Counted from the first letter of the stretch, positions 9,373-21,059 are shown. The stretch: DNA of 64,000 nucleotides from Cryoendolithus antarcticus (GCA_002077065.1 NAJO01000053.1:163092-227091); one strand, 5' to 3'. Notes: generated from the sequence alone by a model not told the origin. A program made the numbers and translations.

Positions 9373-12300
9373 TCAAGTACCCTCCTGAGGCAGCTCCGTC
9401 GATGCTTTCGATGCGGCTTTGGTAAGCGCCGAAGTTGCCGCCGTGCCACTCTTCGCCTCGGGTAGAACTTGCTTCGATCCTGTATCCTTAGCCACCGCAG
9501 AATTCGTCGAAAGTGGTTTGGAGAGCGGTTTCGCAGTCGGTCTTGGCACAGATGTTGGCGTCGAGCCCGGTGATGCAGCGGTTGGCGCTACTTCATCAAT
9601 CTTATGACTTAACAATGTGACTGCTGGTTGGGAGTCTACAACATCCTCCTGCCAGCCCTTTCCAGAGTCAGAGTTCGGGTTTGGACAGATCGTTATTCCG
9701 CAGGTCGAGACTGCCGGGACGGTGACATCGTAGCCAACGTTACCAACGCACGCGCACTGATCCTTACCATCTTTCTGGCCTACAAGCGTGCAGGTTGCCG
9801 TTCCTGTCAGTGACAAGAAATCCAAGTCAGAGGGCTTACAAGCTGCCGCACCATAGGTCATGGGTCGCGCATAAGTGTACTTCGAATTTGGACAGATATA
9901 CAGGTCGTCGCAGACTGTTGCAGCATTGAAAACTGCAGCGGTCGGAGTTGCCAGTGACTCGAGCTGGTTATTGCACATGCATAGTCTCGAGGTGCTCATT
10001 GTCCACGGAATGATGCCACCATTGGCGGATCGTAAATGCTTTGTAGTGGTGTAGACGCAGGATCCGAGAAAAGGCACCGATGGTAAAGCAGCTGCGCATG
10101 ACTCCGTCATTGTCATTATGGGTCCACTTCGAATCAGATTGGGATCGTTCGGGCATACCCATTGCCCACAGACCGACTGAGCAGATACCAGATGAGTCGT
10201 TGCCTGATGTTCACACCGACAGAAGGCGCTGTCCGCGGCAGTCCCTGATTTCGTGACCTGATAATCCACTCGAGAACACGGCCCCACAGCAGTGTCTTGC
10301 GGCCAAGCACAGTCAAGGGCCTGCGACGGGCATGCAGTAGGCTGCGGAATCGAGGTCCTCTGGTTAGGGCATACTGCCGTGTCGCAGATTGTAGTGATCT
10401 CCACAGTTCGGTCGCCTTGATTCTCGCATACACAGGACAAAGTGACCGACAGTGGCAGCCCCTTACCCACTGCCCCGAATGAAGTGTGCACTGTACATTC
10501 GCCCATATTCTGAATCGTAGGCACGTCGCAATTACACGGCATCTTAGGCATACCAGTAATGATGACGGCAGCGGTGGTGCTCGTAGGCTTCTCTGTAGCA
10601 GCAACAGACTTCGAAGACTGGCATTCCGAGTACGCTTTCCAGTCTGTGACAAGGCCGAGAGCATTGATACCCTTACATCCTTGTTGATTGGCGGGTAGAG
10701 GTGGCGGATCGTCGCAGATATCGTCCTTGTTCTTTGTGGGAGGCCAAGTGCAGCACTTGCCGGTCTTGTCGACCACCCAGTTCGAACAGCAGGAGCCATC
10801 TGGTAATATCTTCCCGACCGGATGGTCGCGGTCGCCTGGACAGTAGATCACCGAGAGACACTCACCGTCGGCGCCTACTATGGGAGCCGCGCAGCAGCTG
10901 CCATTCTTTCCGTACGCGGCGCATGTAGATGTCGGCTTCGGAGGCACAAGGACTGACGTGGACTTGGACCTCATGCTCGTCGTCTTCTTGGCCGTCATAC
11001 TCGTCGTCGTTTGAGGTGCGCTCGTGGCCTTGCTGATTGGCTTCGGGGTCATGCTCGCGAATGTCGACGTGGGTAAATCGTCCAATGGTAGGATTGTGAC
11101 TTGAGGTCCGATGCCGCACGCATTCTCCATGACACCATCTTGGCCTTGATCATCATCGGGGCTGACTATAGTAGCATTACCAAATGCACAGAAATTGATC
11201 TGCGCACCATCTTGGCCCTGATCATCGTCTGGGCTGACTGTGGTGCCGTTAGCGTATGGACAGGTATTGGGTCGGTCGTAGTCTCCTTGATCCGCAAGTG
11301 GAGTGATGGTATAGTTGCTCAACGGCGCAGGACATATGGCACCACCTTCCAAAGCGCCATCTGTCTGTAGGATCAAAGTAGCGTTCGAGCATCTTGGAGC
11401 ATCATCGCTGCCTTGATCATCTAGGGGGCTCGGCTTGGAGAACGTACCATTCCACAGTGGACAGGTATCTTCATCGAGGTACTCGACCTTCACGAGATCA
11501 TTAATTGGGCATGAGGCGGTCTCGTTTAGATATTCGATCTTCACGAGATCCATGATAGGACATGTGGCGGTTTCGTTCAGATATTCGATGATAGGCTCGA
11601 TGAAGATCGGACAGGAAGGTGCTTCGCCGTCCTCTCCTTGGATATCGTCGGGGCTTACATCGACCAAAGTTGGGCATGAAGCGGCAATGCTGGTCGTAGT
11701 CGTCGCAGTCACATCACAGCCTTTCATCATCGAGCTGATGGTACTGGTGCATGTATTCGTAGTCGTGGTCTGGCCGTGGGTCACGGCAACAATCTCGGCG
11801 CAGAGATATGTCACGTCTGGTACTGTGCTCTCACTGGAGCATGTCTCCCATTTCGTTGTTGTGGTGCCCTTGATGTTAGCACAGGCCGATGTAATCTGCG
11901 TTCTTGAACTTCCGCAGGTCGTACTCGCAGCAGGCATCCCCATTGGTACCGTCATGGTCCCATTGGCACTGGCGAACTTGGTGACTGACGAACAGTATGC
12001 TGTCACCCGGGTTGCCGTGTGAGTCTCTGTGCACGACTCAGTCTCGCTTGAATCCTTGTCTTTCGTCTTCGTGGAGGTGGGAGTTGAGGTCGGGGATTCG
12101 CCGTCAGGGAACTTTTCTACATCGAAAGGCTTGTCCTCATCCTGGCCGTCATCATCGTCGTCCTTGTCCTTGTCCTTCTTCTCGTCTATATCAGGGCAAG
12201 TGTTTATGAAGAGAACTGCTGGATGTTAGCGCCTCGGAGAAGTCTGACTGGATGCGTGCCGCAACTTACTTTTGATGCAGAGTTTTTTCGGCGGAAAAAT

Positions 12301-15280
12301 GAATGGCCAGATCGGGAATTCTGGTTTGAAGGGTATGGGGAAGATGATCCCGCCGCCGCCTTTACCACCTGGAGCTATACCGATTGGACAGCATCCCCCG
12401 TATCCGATGATAGGTGGGGGTAGAATTCCGTGTATGATGTCAACGCCTTTGGTCTTTACGATCAGGGGTGGTGGTATCGGCGGACTGATCCCAGCGATCT
12501 GTACTCGATCAGCACACCGTTCAAGGAAGTCTCAAGTGTACTCACGATAGCTGCTGGGCATGCGCTGGTCTCCATACTACCGGCCCACACAACGCTACTG
12601 GGCAAGAAGCTGCTTTGCCCCGAGGGCCAGCACTGACCATAGCCACGCTGGCAGCCTGAACCACATGCTGAGGCTTCGCTTCCGCTGCATGTGAGGTCAG
12701 CCGAACGATCTCGTCATTGCAGGCGTGATGAAACACTTCTTACCATGTCATATCTTTACCGCAGCATTGGAGACCCGGACAGGTATTGCCGCCGAGCACC
12801 CCGCCACTCCCAAGCCCGCACTTCCCGTCGTTCGGCATCTGAGGCGGGTGTGATTCGCAAGGGGTAGCCCCGGAATACCAGGATACCTTACAGACTGGCG
12901 CTCCCCAAGGGGCGTAGGCTGCCGTTGGGGTATACTTATACTTGGTATCGGTCGGACTCGCAGGCAGAGTCTGGTCTACGAACGCAATACCATCACGTGT
13001 CTCCGCAGGGATCGTGACCTCCGTAGTGCGCGTGTACGTTACGCCCGATATCGTCTTGCACCATGTTGTAGGTATCGGAGGGTAAGAGAAAATGCCAGGC
13101 TTATCGTAGTAGAGCATAGGCACTGGCCAGGTACAGGGCAGACGCTTGCATTTGCCTTCCGCCTTCGCTATGTCCTCGTGCCATTTCTTCTCGTTGAATT
13201 TGCGTCCCGCGCCCTCGGCAAGCATGGCCGATGAGGTTCTGGTCGCAAGTTTGCCATCATCGCCCATGTAGATGAAGATGCCCTGCGCCATAGATGTCGA
13301 CTGCGGCCGCATCCCTGGCGCTCCACCGAAGACGAGAAGCGATGTTGATGACGGATGAACCATAGTCCGGCTACCAGGCGCAGCAGTACCGAAGCTATGC
13401 CGCGTAGTACTGACGGCAGTGCCATGGCTCGACCGGGGCTGTGTCGAATTCGCAGATATGACATGGCTAGACCGGGTCGATGACGAATGAGTCAACGTCT
13501 TCTCTGGAACACTCTTGTGTGATGTAGAGTTGAGAGAGGAGTGCATGATGGTGTGGCTCTGCGTCAGTGTCTTCTCGGGAGCACTCTTATGTGATGTAGA
13601 ATTACGTGAAGAGTGATGGATGCTTGTGCCCGTGCCATGTGCACCCGTCGAAGGAATCAGATGATCAGTGCTACCATTGACGTTATGTGGTAGAGGTAAG
13701 ATCGGCGTCGGCTTTCCGTCCACATAGAGGTATGATCCAGCAGTCCCAAGCGAGTAAGTGGTCCTTTTGACAGTGACCTGCTGATCCGGCCGGAGAGATG
13801 TAATGCTGCCCGCGATCGTAACCCTGACGGGCTGGGGGATCCGCGCGACCGAGGTCGAAGAGTGTAAGATCGGTCTTGCAGTGCCATCCATGAATAGATT
13901 CTGGCCACCGGTACCGAGCGAGAAGGTCGTGCCGCTCACAATGACTTGCTGACCCGGTCTCATGGATGTGGTCTTGCCGGCGATTGTTACTAACTCGACT
14001 GGGGCGATGGTAGAATTCGCTGCTACGACAGATGTGATGGGCTTCGGAGAACCATTGATCCAAAGTGTTTGTCCGGCAAGGCCCAGCGAAAAGGTTGAGC
14101 TAGCCATGGTAACTTGCTGACCTGGTCGGAGCGAAGTAGTCTGGCCGGCGAGTGTTACTAAGACAGGACGTGGAGTCGACGTTGCTACGCCGGTACCATG
14201 CAATACAGGTGTCGGCACACCGTTCACGAATAACGAGTTACCTGCTTGCGCGAGAGACACAGTCTTGCCACTCGTGGTGATTCCCTGGCCAGGTCGCAGT
14301 GCAGTGACTTGCCCGCCAATTGTGACACGCACTAGCGACGTGTCGTTGGACGTCGCGCCTAAGAGGCTATGTGTCGTCAAGTGTCGAACGCTGGAGGGAA
14401 GGCCATTCGAGTGCAGCGTGTTACCAGCGCGGCCCAGTGAAAACGTCTTGCCACTGACAACGACTTGCTGGCCGGGTCGCACCGAAGTTACTACGTCGCC
14501 CGCGGTGATGACGACTGCAGTTGGACTGTGGGTGGAGGTATTGTTCTGCTCCAGCGTGCCTTCAGATAAAGCTGTGCTTGTGACTTGTGCTGAGGACTTG
14601 GTCTCCATTGCCTCCCGAAGTTTGTACGGAGTCCCGTCGAGAAAGTACGACTTCAGCGCTTTGCCGACCGAGATTGTCGTTCTGCTCACCGTCACCGGCT
14701 TGCCAGGAGATAGACTAATGACCGTGCGCCCGACTGTAATCGTAACGGCTGGTGTCGGAACCCTTGCAGTGCTGCTACTTGAGCCATGCAATTCCACCTT
14801 CTCAGGTTGCACTGTATCTTCCAAAGCCGTTTCCGTTGGATGGGCCTCGTCCGCTGAATTGTTCTCGATATCGTCCCGGTCAAGAACTCTTCTGAATGGA
14901 GACGCAGCAGCTGCAAATGGCCATTCACCGTAGGATCCATCTTGTCCCGCAATATCTGATCGGGATGCAGTGCGCGTAATTACAGTCGTGTGCGTAACAA
15001 TTACCTGGCCTGAACAGGCAGAAACGTGCTCCGAGGTCCTGTGTCCGGATGTCTCGGCCTGCGTAAGCGCGCCCATTCGCAAGCATTGCCCATCACGACA
15101 CGCATAGCCGAAGAGTGAATCAAGCGCTGGAGCATCATCAAGCCAAGTCACTTGCCCGTTTGCGTCGACATGCTTCGTCAGAGTGTGTGTCGTGGTCAGA
15201 GTCGATCTGCAGTCCTTCCAAGCATTCGTTGGAAGTAAGGTGAAAGCTACCGCCATGAGCGCCCAGGCTAGCTTCGCCAT
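9373..15280 (-). CDS. Giant secreted repeat protein with hevein-like CBM18 domain and cysteine modules, four exons
   Basis: Two long open frames are joined here into one gene: exons 15280-12744, 12684-12546, 12498-12270, 12215-9373 (introns 59, 47, 54 bp, all GT...AG and frame-keeping) give 1,915 aa. Start: ATG at 15280 opens a signal peptide (AKLAWALMAVAFTLLPTNA). Residues ~177-527 hold six ~45-residue repeats (core SLRPGQQVTVSGTTFSLG); ~820-864 form an eight-Cys hevein-type chitin-binding domain spanning intron 1 (CPGLQCCGKDMTC...ACGSGC); ~890-968 are Pro/Gly/Ile-rich; then a Lys-Asp run, acidic DDQGQDG repeats (~1155-1348), Ser/Thr-rich linkers and four C-x-C...CPN modules (~1529-1833). 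No C-terminal hydrophobic GPI signal is seen, so it is probably wall-bound or extracellular. Function unknown; chitin binding is inferred from the domain. Confidence 0.82.
11077..11658 (-). repeat. Acidic DDQGQDG and EYLNETA(S/T)CPI tandem repeats in the giant secreted protein
   Basis: Two repeat types alternate: three EYL(N/D)E-type units each followed by CP, and five SPxDDQGxDG-type units, two of which (SPDDDQGQDG) are identical in ten residues. Several N-x-T sites suggest N-glycosylation. Acidic aspartate clusters could bind calcium, but this is speculation. Confidence 0.75.
13700..14752 (-). repeat. Six in-frame ~45-residue protein repeats (period 47-63 codons with linkers) inside the giant secreted protein
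   Basis: Each copy reads roughly VTIAGxxTSLRPGQQVTVSG then TxSLGxAGxxLxxxGxPxPI. The copies are diverged at both DNA and protein level, so this is an old expansion. Related ITVSGTTYSLAPSG-type repeats are common in fungal wall/GPI proteins; that link is from memory. Confidence 0.85.
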
Positions 15281-17456
15281 ACTGGAACCGCGATTGGTGG
15301 CAAGGGCGCGTAAAGATGCCACCAACACTCAGCGGTAGTAGTGCACAAGCGTCCGATTGTCTGGAGCTGTGTGCGATCTGGGGAGAGGTAAGGAGGAAGG
15401 CTTTCGAAGTATCGAGTCCTGGGGAGACGTACGGCGTAGTTCTCGGAAGATAGCAATCGCTATCACGCTGACAGATAATCACGCAACCGTGCAATACCGG
15501 TGGGATACTAGAGTCAGCTCAATTGCAAGGCTGCCAAGCTGGTATTTAACAGGTTGCAGATCGGATGTGACCTGCGTAGACAATGCTTCCTTGGGGAGAA
15601 GTGGGCTATAGATGCATGAACATGTTGGTGACAGAGGAGGGGGGGAAACAATGAGACTGTACATTACACCTAATGTACAGGCTAGCACAACGCTCCAGCT
15701 CATGATGCTGGCACAAACATTCAGTAGCGGTGCTTTCACGCGCTGATGCGCACTCCCGTGTGCACGTTCTGCTGGAGTAGAGGCGGGACATGGCCCCTTC
15801 AAAGCAAGCTAGGATTCTCTAAAAGTTGCCGCAAGCTGTGAGCGCTGTCCCCTAGGACAAGTCAAGAGTGTGCAACGATAGCCGGTATGCCATTCTCAGG
15901 TGTGTCGTTGAGTACTCCATGCGGCTAAGTCCAACAGTGCCGTCTGGAGCGTCTTTCAAGTCCAACCGCCGTGAATCATGCTGCGCCGCTGCGCCGAAAT
16001 TCTGCTCTCGGTAGGCGCTCATGTCGTAGAAAGACAGGGATCTATGGCATGGCATCTGAAGCGTCATGTGAGATCCAGTGGCACAACAGTCGTCCTCGGG
16101 AGTGTCTTCCCTTTGGGGGTACCGCGTCGCAACGCGTCGTCAATAAGCGCGGCTTGGTGTCCTGGTGGTCTCTACAACGCTCCCTCGGGAGCCTTCGTGC
16201 GCTCATGTGGCAGGTCGCCAGCTCGCCGCTATCAACTAAACTTTTACAGGTCCAAGATGAGACACGTGGTTGTAGATACTGCGAGCTCGATGTGAGCTCG
16301 GGGACATGCTCACCTGCACCATTGCGGAAGCGTTCCCGCGTCGGCGTTTGAACTTCGCTCCCAGTGGAGAGGGAATAAAGTTCCACTTCCTCTTTCCTCT
16401 TCGTCGAAACATGCGACCTGGCCCGTAACGTCGACATCCTCACTCGTCCACTTGTCCGGGGATCACGGAGGCCCTCGTGGCGCTCGCGGCAGATGTGCAT
16501 GCGTCAGTGATGCTTGATATTCGAAGACACACTGGTTCAGCGTTCGGCCCACGCCTTGCCGCCCTGCCATTCAATGATCCACATCATCAAGACCGTGCAG
16601 CCAAGGAGTACGCCAACGTGGCGCTGTGCGCCATGAACATGGACGTGGACTACTTAGACTTTCTCTGCCAGTCTTTGAAGCATTCCGCAGAGGTCCCCGG
16701 TCTTTCTCTCCCAGATGTACGAAGATCTCTGCTTTAGCATATTTCGCACCTAGGCCTAAATTCGCTATCGCGCAGCCGTGCGGCGACGCATTCTGCACTA
16801 CTAATTTCTTCCAATTGTGCGACCCGAAACGCTGGCGTAGTCTTCAACAGACTCGCTCTTGAATCCCACATCCAGTACTCCCGGCATTGGGCGTTGATGT
16901 CTCAGGTTGAACGAAGTCGCACCTTTACCAACACTTCCACCGAAGATACATGCTGAGGAGCCGAGACACTGCGACACCTTCTTCAGACCCTCCCCATTGG
17001 CAATGCTGCTCTATGCAGGTCTTATCATGTGTTGATCTTGGAGGCTTCGCAGACGACTCTCAACCCATGAGAAGCTTGTTCCGTTGCGGAACGTCACTGG
17101 TTCGAAGAGGGTCAGGATTGGCGGGCGCCGGAAGAGCAGTGTTTACAAGCCGGACAGCAACGCTATGATACCCGCGTTAAAGTAACATAATTGACACATG
17201 TTGAGCTCATCAGATGGTGCTTGCAAATGACGGAACCTGATACAGGTAGCAAAGCTGATCAGCTGTGATCGGGAAATATCTAGGAGCTGCTTTAACGATG
17301 CCTTCGCGTGCGGTTGCCACGAGTCGACTAAACGAGAATCATTTGATAGTATCGTTCATGTTTGTGTAGTCACTGCCAAGACCACTCAACCTATACACTG
17401 AACATCCCTGCGACCTGGCTCGATCATACCTCCATGTTCCGTCGCTTCCCAGTGTG
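15281..17456. other. Gene-poor 2.2-kb spacer
   Basis: The spacer contains the promoter of the giant secreted gene and of the nucleosidase gene. Short overlapping open frames (for example near 15971-16351 plus, 16042-16500 minus, 16477-16737 plus) have no recognisable domain or convincing splice partners. Base composition is similar to neighbouring DNA, so it is not RIP-affected. Nothing else could be assigned. Confidence 0.5.
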
Positions 17457-18548
17457 ATGACCAAACCCGTGCCCGTGTGGCTAGACGTCGACACTGGCCA
17501 TGATGATGCATTCGCGATTCTCCTCGCCTGCCACAGCCCGAGTGTCGAGCTCCTCGGCATCAGCACTGTCTTCGGCAATGCTCCGCTATCCCACACCACC
17601 GAGAACACCCTATCGATACTCTCAGCCATAGGGTGCGCTGATATCTCTGTGTATGCTGGAGCTAGCACGCCGTTCTGTAGAGTCGCCGCGGCTGCCCCAG
17701 ATATTCACGGCGAGACAGGACTAGATGGCACGACATGTCTGCCTACTCCGAGCAGCAGCGTCAGGACCGACGTCACAGCCATTGAAGCGGCCTATCGAGT
17801 TCTTATCGCCCAGCCAGCGGATACAGCATGGCTGATCTGCACTGGTGCCTTGAGTAATGCAGCGTTGCTCTTCTCCGTCTACCCAGATCTTGCTACCCAT
17901 CTCCAAGGATTAAGCGTCATGGGCGGCGCGATCGGTGGAGGCTTCACAGATGCTCCGCTAGGCACAGTCAAAGGTCAAGGCGAGCGCTTTGGCAATTGGA
18001 CGCCATGGGCTGAGTTCAACATCTACATTGATCCGGAGTCTGCCCAAGCTTTGTTCAGTAACCCTGTATTAGCGCCGAAGACAACGCTGATACCGCTCGA
18101 CTTGACACATCAGTTTCTCGCTACGCAGGAGGTGCAAAGCAACCTTCTCTATGGATTCGGGAAGTTCCAGAACGGGCAGACCCCTTCACTGGTCCGGAAG
18201 CTCTTCGTCGAGATCTTGACCTTCTTCGCCAAGACATACGCCAATGTGTTCGGTCTTGTAGAAGGACCTCCTCTGCACGATCCACTGGCAGTTGTAGCTG
18301 CATTTGCGCCGGCTCTATTAGACGATCGGAGTGGTGAGCGATTTGCGATACATGTCGTTACAGATGGCGAACACGGCGAAGAGGATCATGTGCGAAGTGG
18401 TCAAAGCCAGTGTGGCAGGACCGTTGCTACAAAGCTTACTAACGGTAGAGGTGGCATCCGGATCCCAAGAGGGCTCCAAGAGGGCAAAATCTGGGGCATA
18501 GTTGATGAGGCGCTTGCGAAGGCGGAGCATGCATGCAGCAGTACCTGA
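17457..18548 (+). CDS. Inosine-uridine-preferring nucleoside hydrolase (uridine nucleosidase, Urh1-like)
   Basis: A 363-aa single-exon protein of the IUNH family, which hydrolyses ribonucleosides to base and ribose in pyrimidine salvage. The calcium-binding N terminus WLDVDTGHDDAFA has the family aspartates D10, D12, D16 and D17. Further blocks: TVFGNAPLSHTTENTLSIL, LICTGALSNAALL, the substrate loop VMGGAIGGG, the AEFNIYIDPESAQ motif and the C-terminal catalytic His-Asp (PPLHDPLAVVAAF). The first possible codon at 17454 is GTG; the ATG is at 17457. Confidence 0.92.
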   Translation: MTKPVPVWLDVDTGHDDAFAILLACHSPSVELLGISTVFGNAPLSHTTENTLSILSAIGCADISVYAGASTPFCRVAAAAPDIHGETGLDGTTCLPTPSSSVRTDVTAIEAAYRVLIAQPADTAWLICTGALSNAALLFSVYPDLATHLQGLSVMGGAIGGGFTDAPLGTVKGQGERFGNWTPWAEFNIYIDPESAQALFSNPVLAPKTTLIPLDLTHQFLATQEVQSNLLYGFGKFQNGQTPSLVRKLFVEILTFFAKTYANVFGLVEGPPLHDPLAVVAAFAPALLDDRSGERFAIHVVTDGEHGEEDHVRSGQSQCGRTVATKLTNGRGGIRIPRGLQEGKIWGIVDEALAKAEHACSST

Positions 18549-18743
18549 GTCGACGCTTGGTCTTAAGAGGTACGCCACGCATAAGCTGGAACTGAAGCGA
18601 TCATCTGCCACCATGCTTTCCAAACTATATGCGAACCAGGCCTTATCTCCAATAGGCTGAGATGTATATTCCCACGGCTTCTCAAGTGCAAGGCTTCTCA
18701 AACAAAACTTGCTCAACGGGGGCTGAACTTTTCTGATGGTCGA

Positions 18744-19215
18744 TCATGCCGCCGTGACTTCTGCTCTCTTATCCACCACTATAGCAGTTGCAAACCCGAG
18801 TTCGCAATTCGGAGTGGGGAATGAAGGTCCGACGCCATCGCATGAGTGCGCATCATAACAGCTGAATGGCCAGGTCAGCTACATTGATCCTTCCCTGCTG
18901 ATCGACGAGAAAGACTCACCCTCCGTATCGCCATCCGCAAGTAATCATGTCCACGCAAATTGACTTTGGCGTGCAAGTTGCTAGTGGTGCTGCAGTGGTA
19001 GTCGTCGTCGCTGGCATTTCCTTCACGACGACAGCGGCGTTGATAGCTACAGGTACGACACCAGCGAGCCCAGTGTTCTCTAGTATCCTGCCGGCGACGA
19101 CATTGACCCCTTGTCGAGCCTGGATTGGAGTCGCGGGCACGGCGAACGCCATGCTAGAGGAGACCAGGAGAGCTGTGAGGAGCCAAGCTGTACTTTGGTT
19201 GACTATTGACCGCAT
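18744..19215 (-). CDS. Small secreted cysteine-rich protein (candidate effector), two exons
   Basis: Exon 1 (19215-18920) and exon 2 (18861-18744) are joined across a 58-bp GT...AG intron with a branch-like agctgac 18 bp before the acceptor, giving 137 aa. Without splicing the frame stops inside the GTGAGT donor. The N terminus is a clear signal peptide (AWLLTALLVSSSMAFA, likely cleaved before VPATP), followed by a QAR motif that may be a processing site. The mature C-terminal half holds six cysteines with spacing C-x5-C-x5-C-x6-C-x5-C-x11-C, three contributed by each exon. No family recognised. Size, secretion and cysteine content fit a fungal effector or antimicrobial-type protein, but function is unknown. 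Confidence 0.65.
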
Positions 19216-19921
19216 CTTGATGGTGAAGTCGGTTGGGCGGGTCCTTGACGCAAGAGAGCAGTCGATCAGGAGATTCATGAGCGACGAACTGGTTGCTGGT
19301 TCAAGGACGTTGGTTGAAGCAAGGCGCTGAGTCTTTTGCGATCTGACCGAGATTTTAGTGGTAGACTGATTGACTTCAAAGTTTTGGACTCCCAGCTGCC
19401 CTTGTATACTTTGACTGCTCTACAACACTATCCTAATTATCGCCGATGTCTTTGGAACCTTGAGATACTGGAATACGTTGCAGGATATTATACCCGATGA
19501 AACCTGCTGGGAGCTATCCCGAGAATCGGAATGCTGAGCTCCAACTGTCCAAGTCACTGGAATGCTGGCACCATACCCCCACGCGTTTACGTTTGGTGCG
19601 TACAGGCGGGAAGGACCTCGACGAGTGCACAGCAGGTGAGACAGGGAGCTCTTCATATATCTGAGAACTCCCGTGCAAGATGATGATTGTCGGTCTGCCG
19701 CACCCTGGAATGCATTGAGGATGTTGATCCGCATTGTCGCTTAGGACGAAATGCTGGGTCCACGCGCAAGACAGGGAGCCTGTTCACCGACTCAGGGCGG
19801 TGGAGGGTGCCGGAAGTCCTCATTACACACAAGGCGGAAGCTTATCTTGACTACCTCGAACCCGTATGTCGCCTGATAAGACCAGCTCGCAAACCATGAA
19901 CACTTGTTGAATGTATCGCGA
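19216..19921. other. Spacer upstream of the cysteine-rich protein gene
   Basis: The spacer contains the presumed promoter of the small secreted gene. No gene, RNA or clear repeat recognised. Confidence 0.4.
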
Positions 19922-20660
19922 TCAGTTCCTCAGCCTTATCGTGGAAGCGACGGTCTTCGCTGGGTCTAGAATGCGAGGCAAGTGCCCTACTGCAACTTCT
20001 TGTCGCGAAACCTGCCCTGAATTGCCTATACAGGAACGCCGTTTGACAGGCACCGGGTGAGTCTCGAGGAATTCCTGAGCCCTACGGCGGCGGTAGCGAC
20101 GGTCTTCGCAAAGTCTGGACCACGAGGCAAAGATTCTGCTGCAAGTCCTTGTCGCGGATCTAGCCCTCAATTGCCTTTCGGGGTATCTTCTCCTGCAGCC
20201 ACTCGGTCAAGAATGATGCAAGGTCGAGCATGGAAGCGGACTCGATCCCGACGCCGTCCAGACTAAGCGCAATGCGCCGTCCGTGCGCGGTTGGGGATGC
20301 AATACAGGTCTCGGGTTCCGTCTGGGATTGTTCAGCGGTACTAAGAACGACTTCAACACAGGCACTGTCCTCCTCGGCTAACGCGATCCAGGCCTCGTAG
20401 AATCTTCAACGACCCGCCGTCGCGGATCTTGACCTCTCGATGCAGTGCGCACTCGGATCAGCCTCCGGTGTGGCATGCAGGCACCCAGCCCTACTCAACA
20501 AAGGCAATGTCTTCTTCCGCGACAAAGATCTAGATCCTCTGTGGAATAGTTCACGAGCCATCATCGCGGATCTTGACCACTTAGCTGCAGTGTGCCGTCG
20601 GACCAGCCTCCGGCGGTGAATGCAGGTACCGAGCGCAATACATGCCTTCATGAACGTGTA
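19922..20660 (-). pseudogene. Decayed array of ~145-bp repeats, possibly a former repeat-protein gene
   Basis: At least four diverged copies of a ~145-bp unit can be aligned. Identical blocks recur at regular offsets: agcgacggtcttcgc at 19946 and 20095 (149 bp apart), and cgcggatcttgacc at 20421 and 20565 (144 bp apart); a more degraded copy seems to lie around 20280-20420. On the minus strand two copies keep the peptide VKIRD(G/D)GS, and the unit is close to 48 codons, but stops and frame changes interrupt every frame. This suggests a degenerated coding repeat; no family recognised. Confidence 0.45.
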
Positions 20661-21059
20661 GTGCTGCGATGAGCATCGACTCTACTGATCACGCTGCTGT
20701 CTTACAATCGACGATGCCGCATCCGGAGTCTGGTGCGATATGCTTGAACGAAGCGAACTCGGCTTGAAGTAACCAGTGTGCTATGTGACGAGTATCGACT
20801 TTGCGTCGAGACACAGCCTGCCCAGAAGAACATGCCGGAGTGCGGTCAAGATGGCGAGGGCCTCCTTGTATGGACTGTGCGCTGACGGACAGTCGGTATG
20901 TTAGGATACTGGCATACTGCAGCCTATCGACATAGCTGATGAGGTCGTCATATCTCATGAATTACATACCCTTCTCCAACCGAGCAAGACTCGTGAGTAT
21001 CGCTCCATCTGGTCCCAACGCCTCGCTATGCCCAATATAACAATCCACCCTCTCCATAC
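20661..21059. other. Spacer between the decayed repeats and the ENA ATPase 3' end
   Basis: No gene or repeat recognised; it presumably includes the ENA 3' untranslated region. Confidence 0.4.

Noticed and set aside
12542..12736. 64-codon minus frame around exon 2 of the giant gene
   Set aside because: It is in the wrong frame; the exon reads as the second half of the chitin-binding domain in another frame.
15971..16500. Overlapping plus and minus frames of 126-152 codons
   Set aside because: Mutually antisense, Arg/Ser-rich, with no domain, signal peptide or splice partner.
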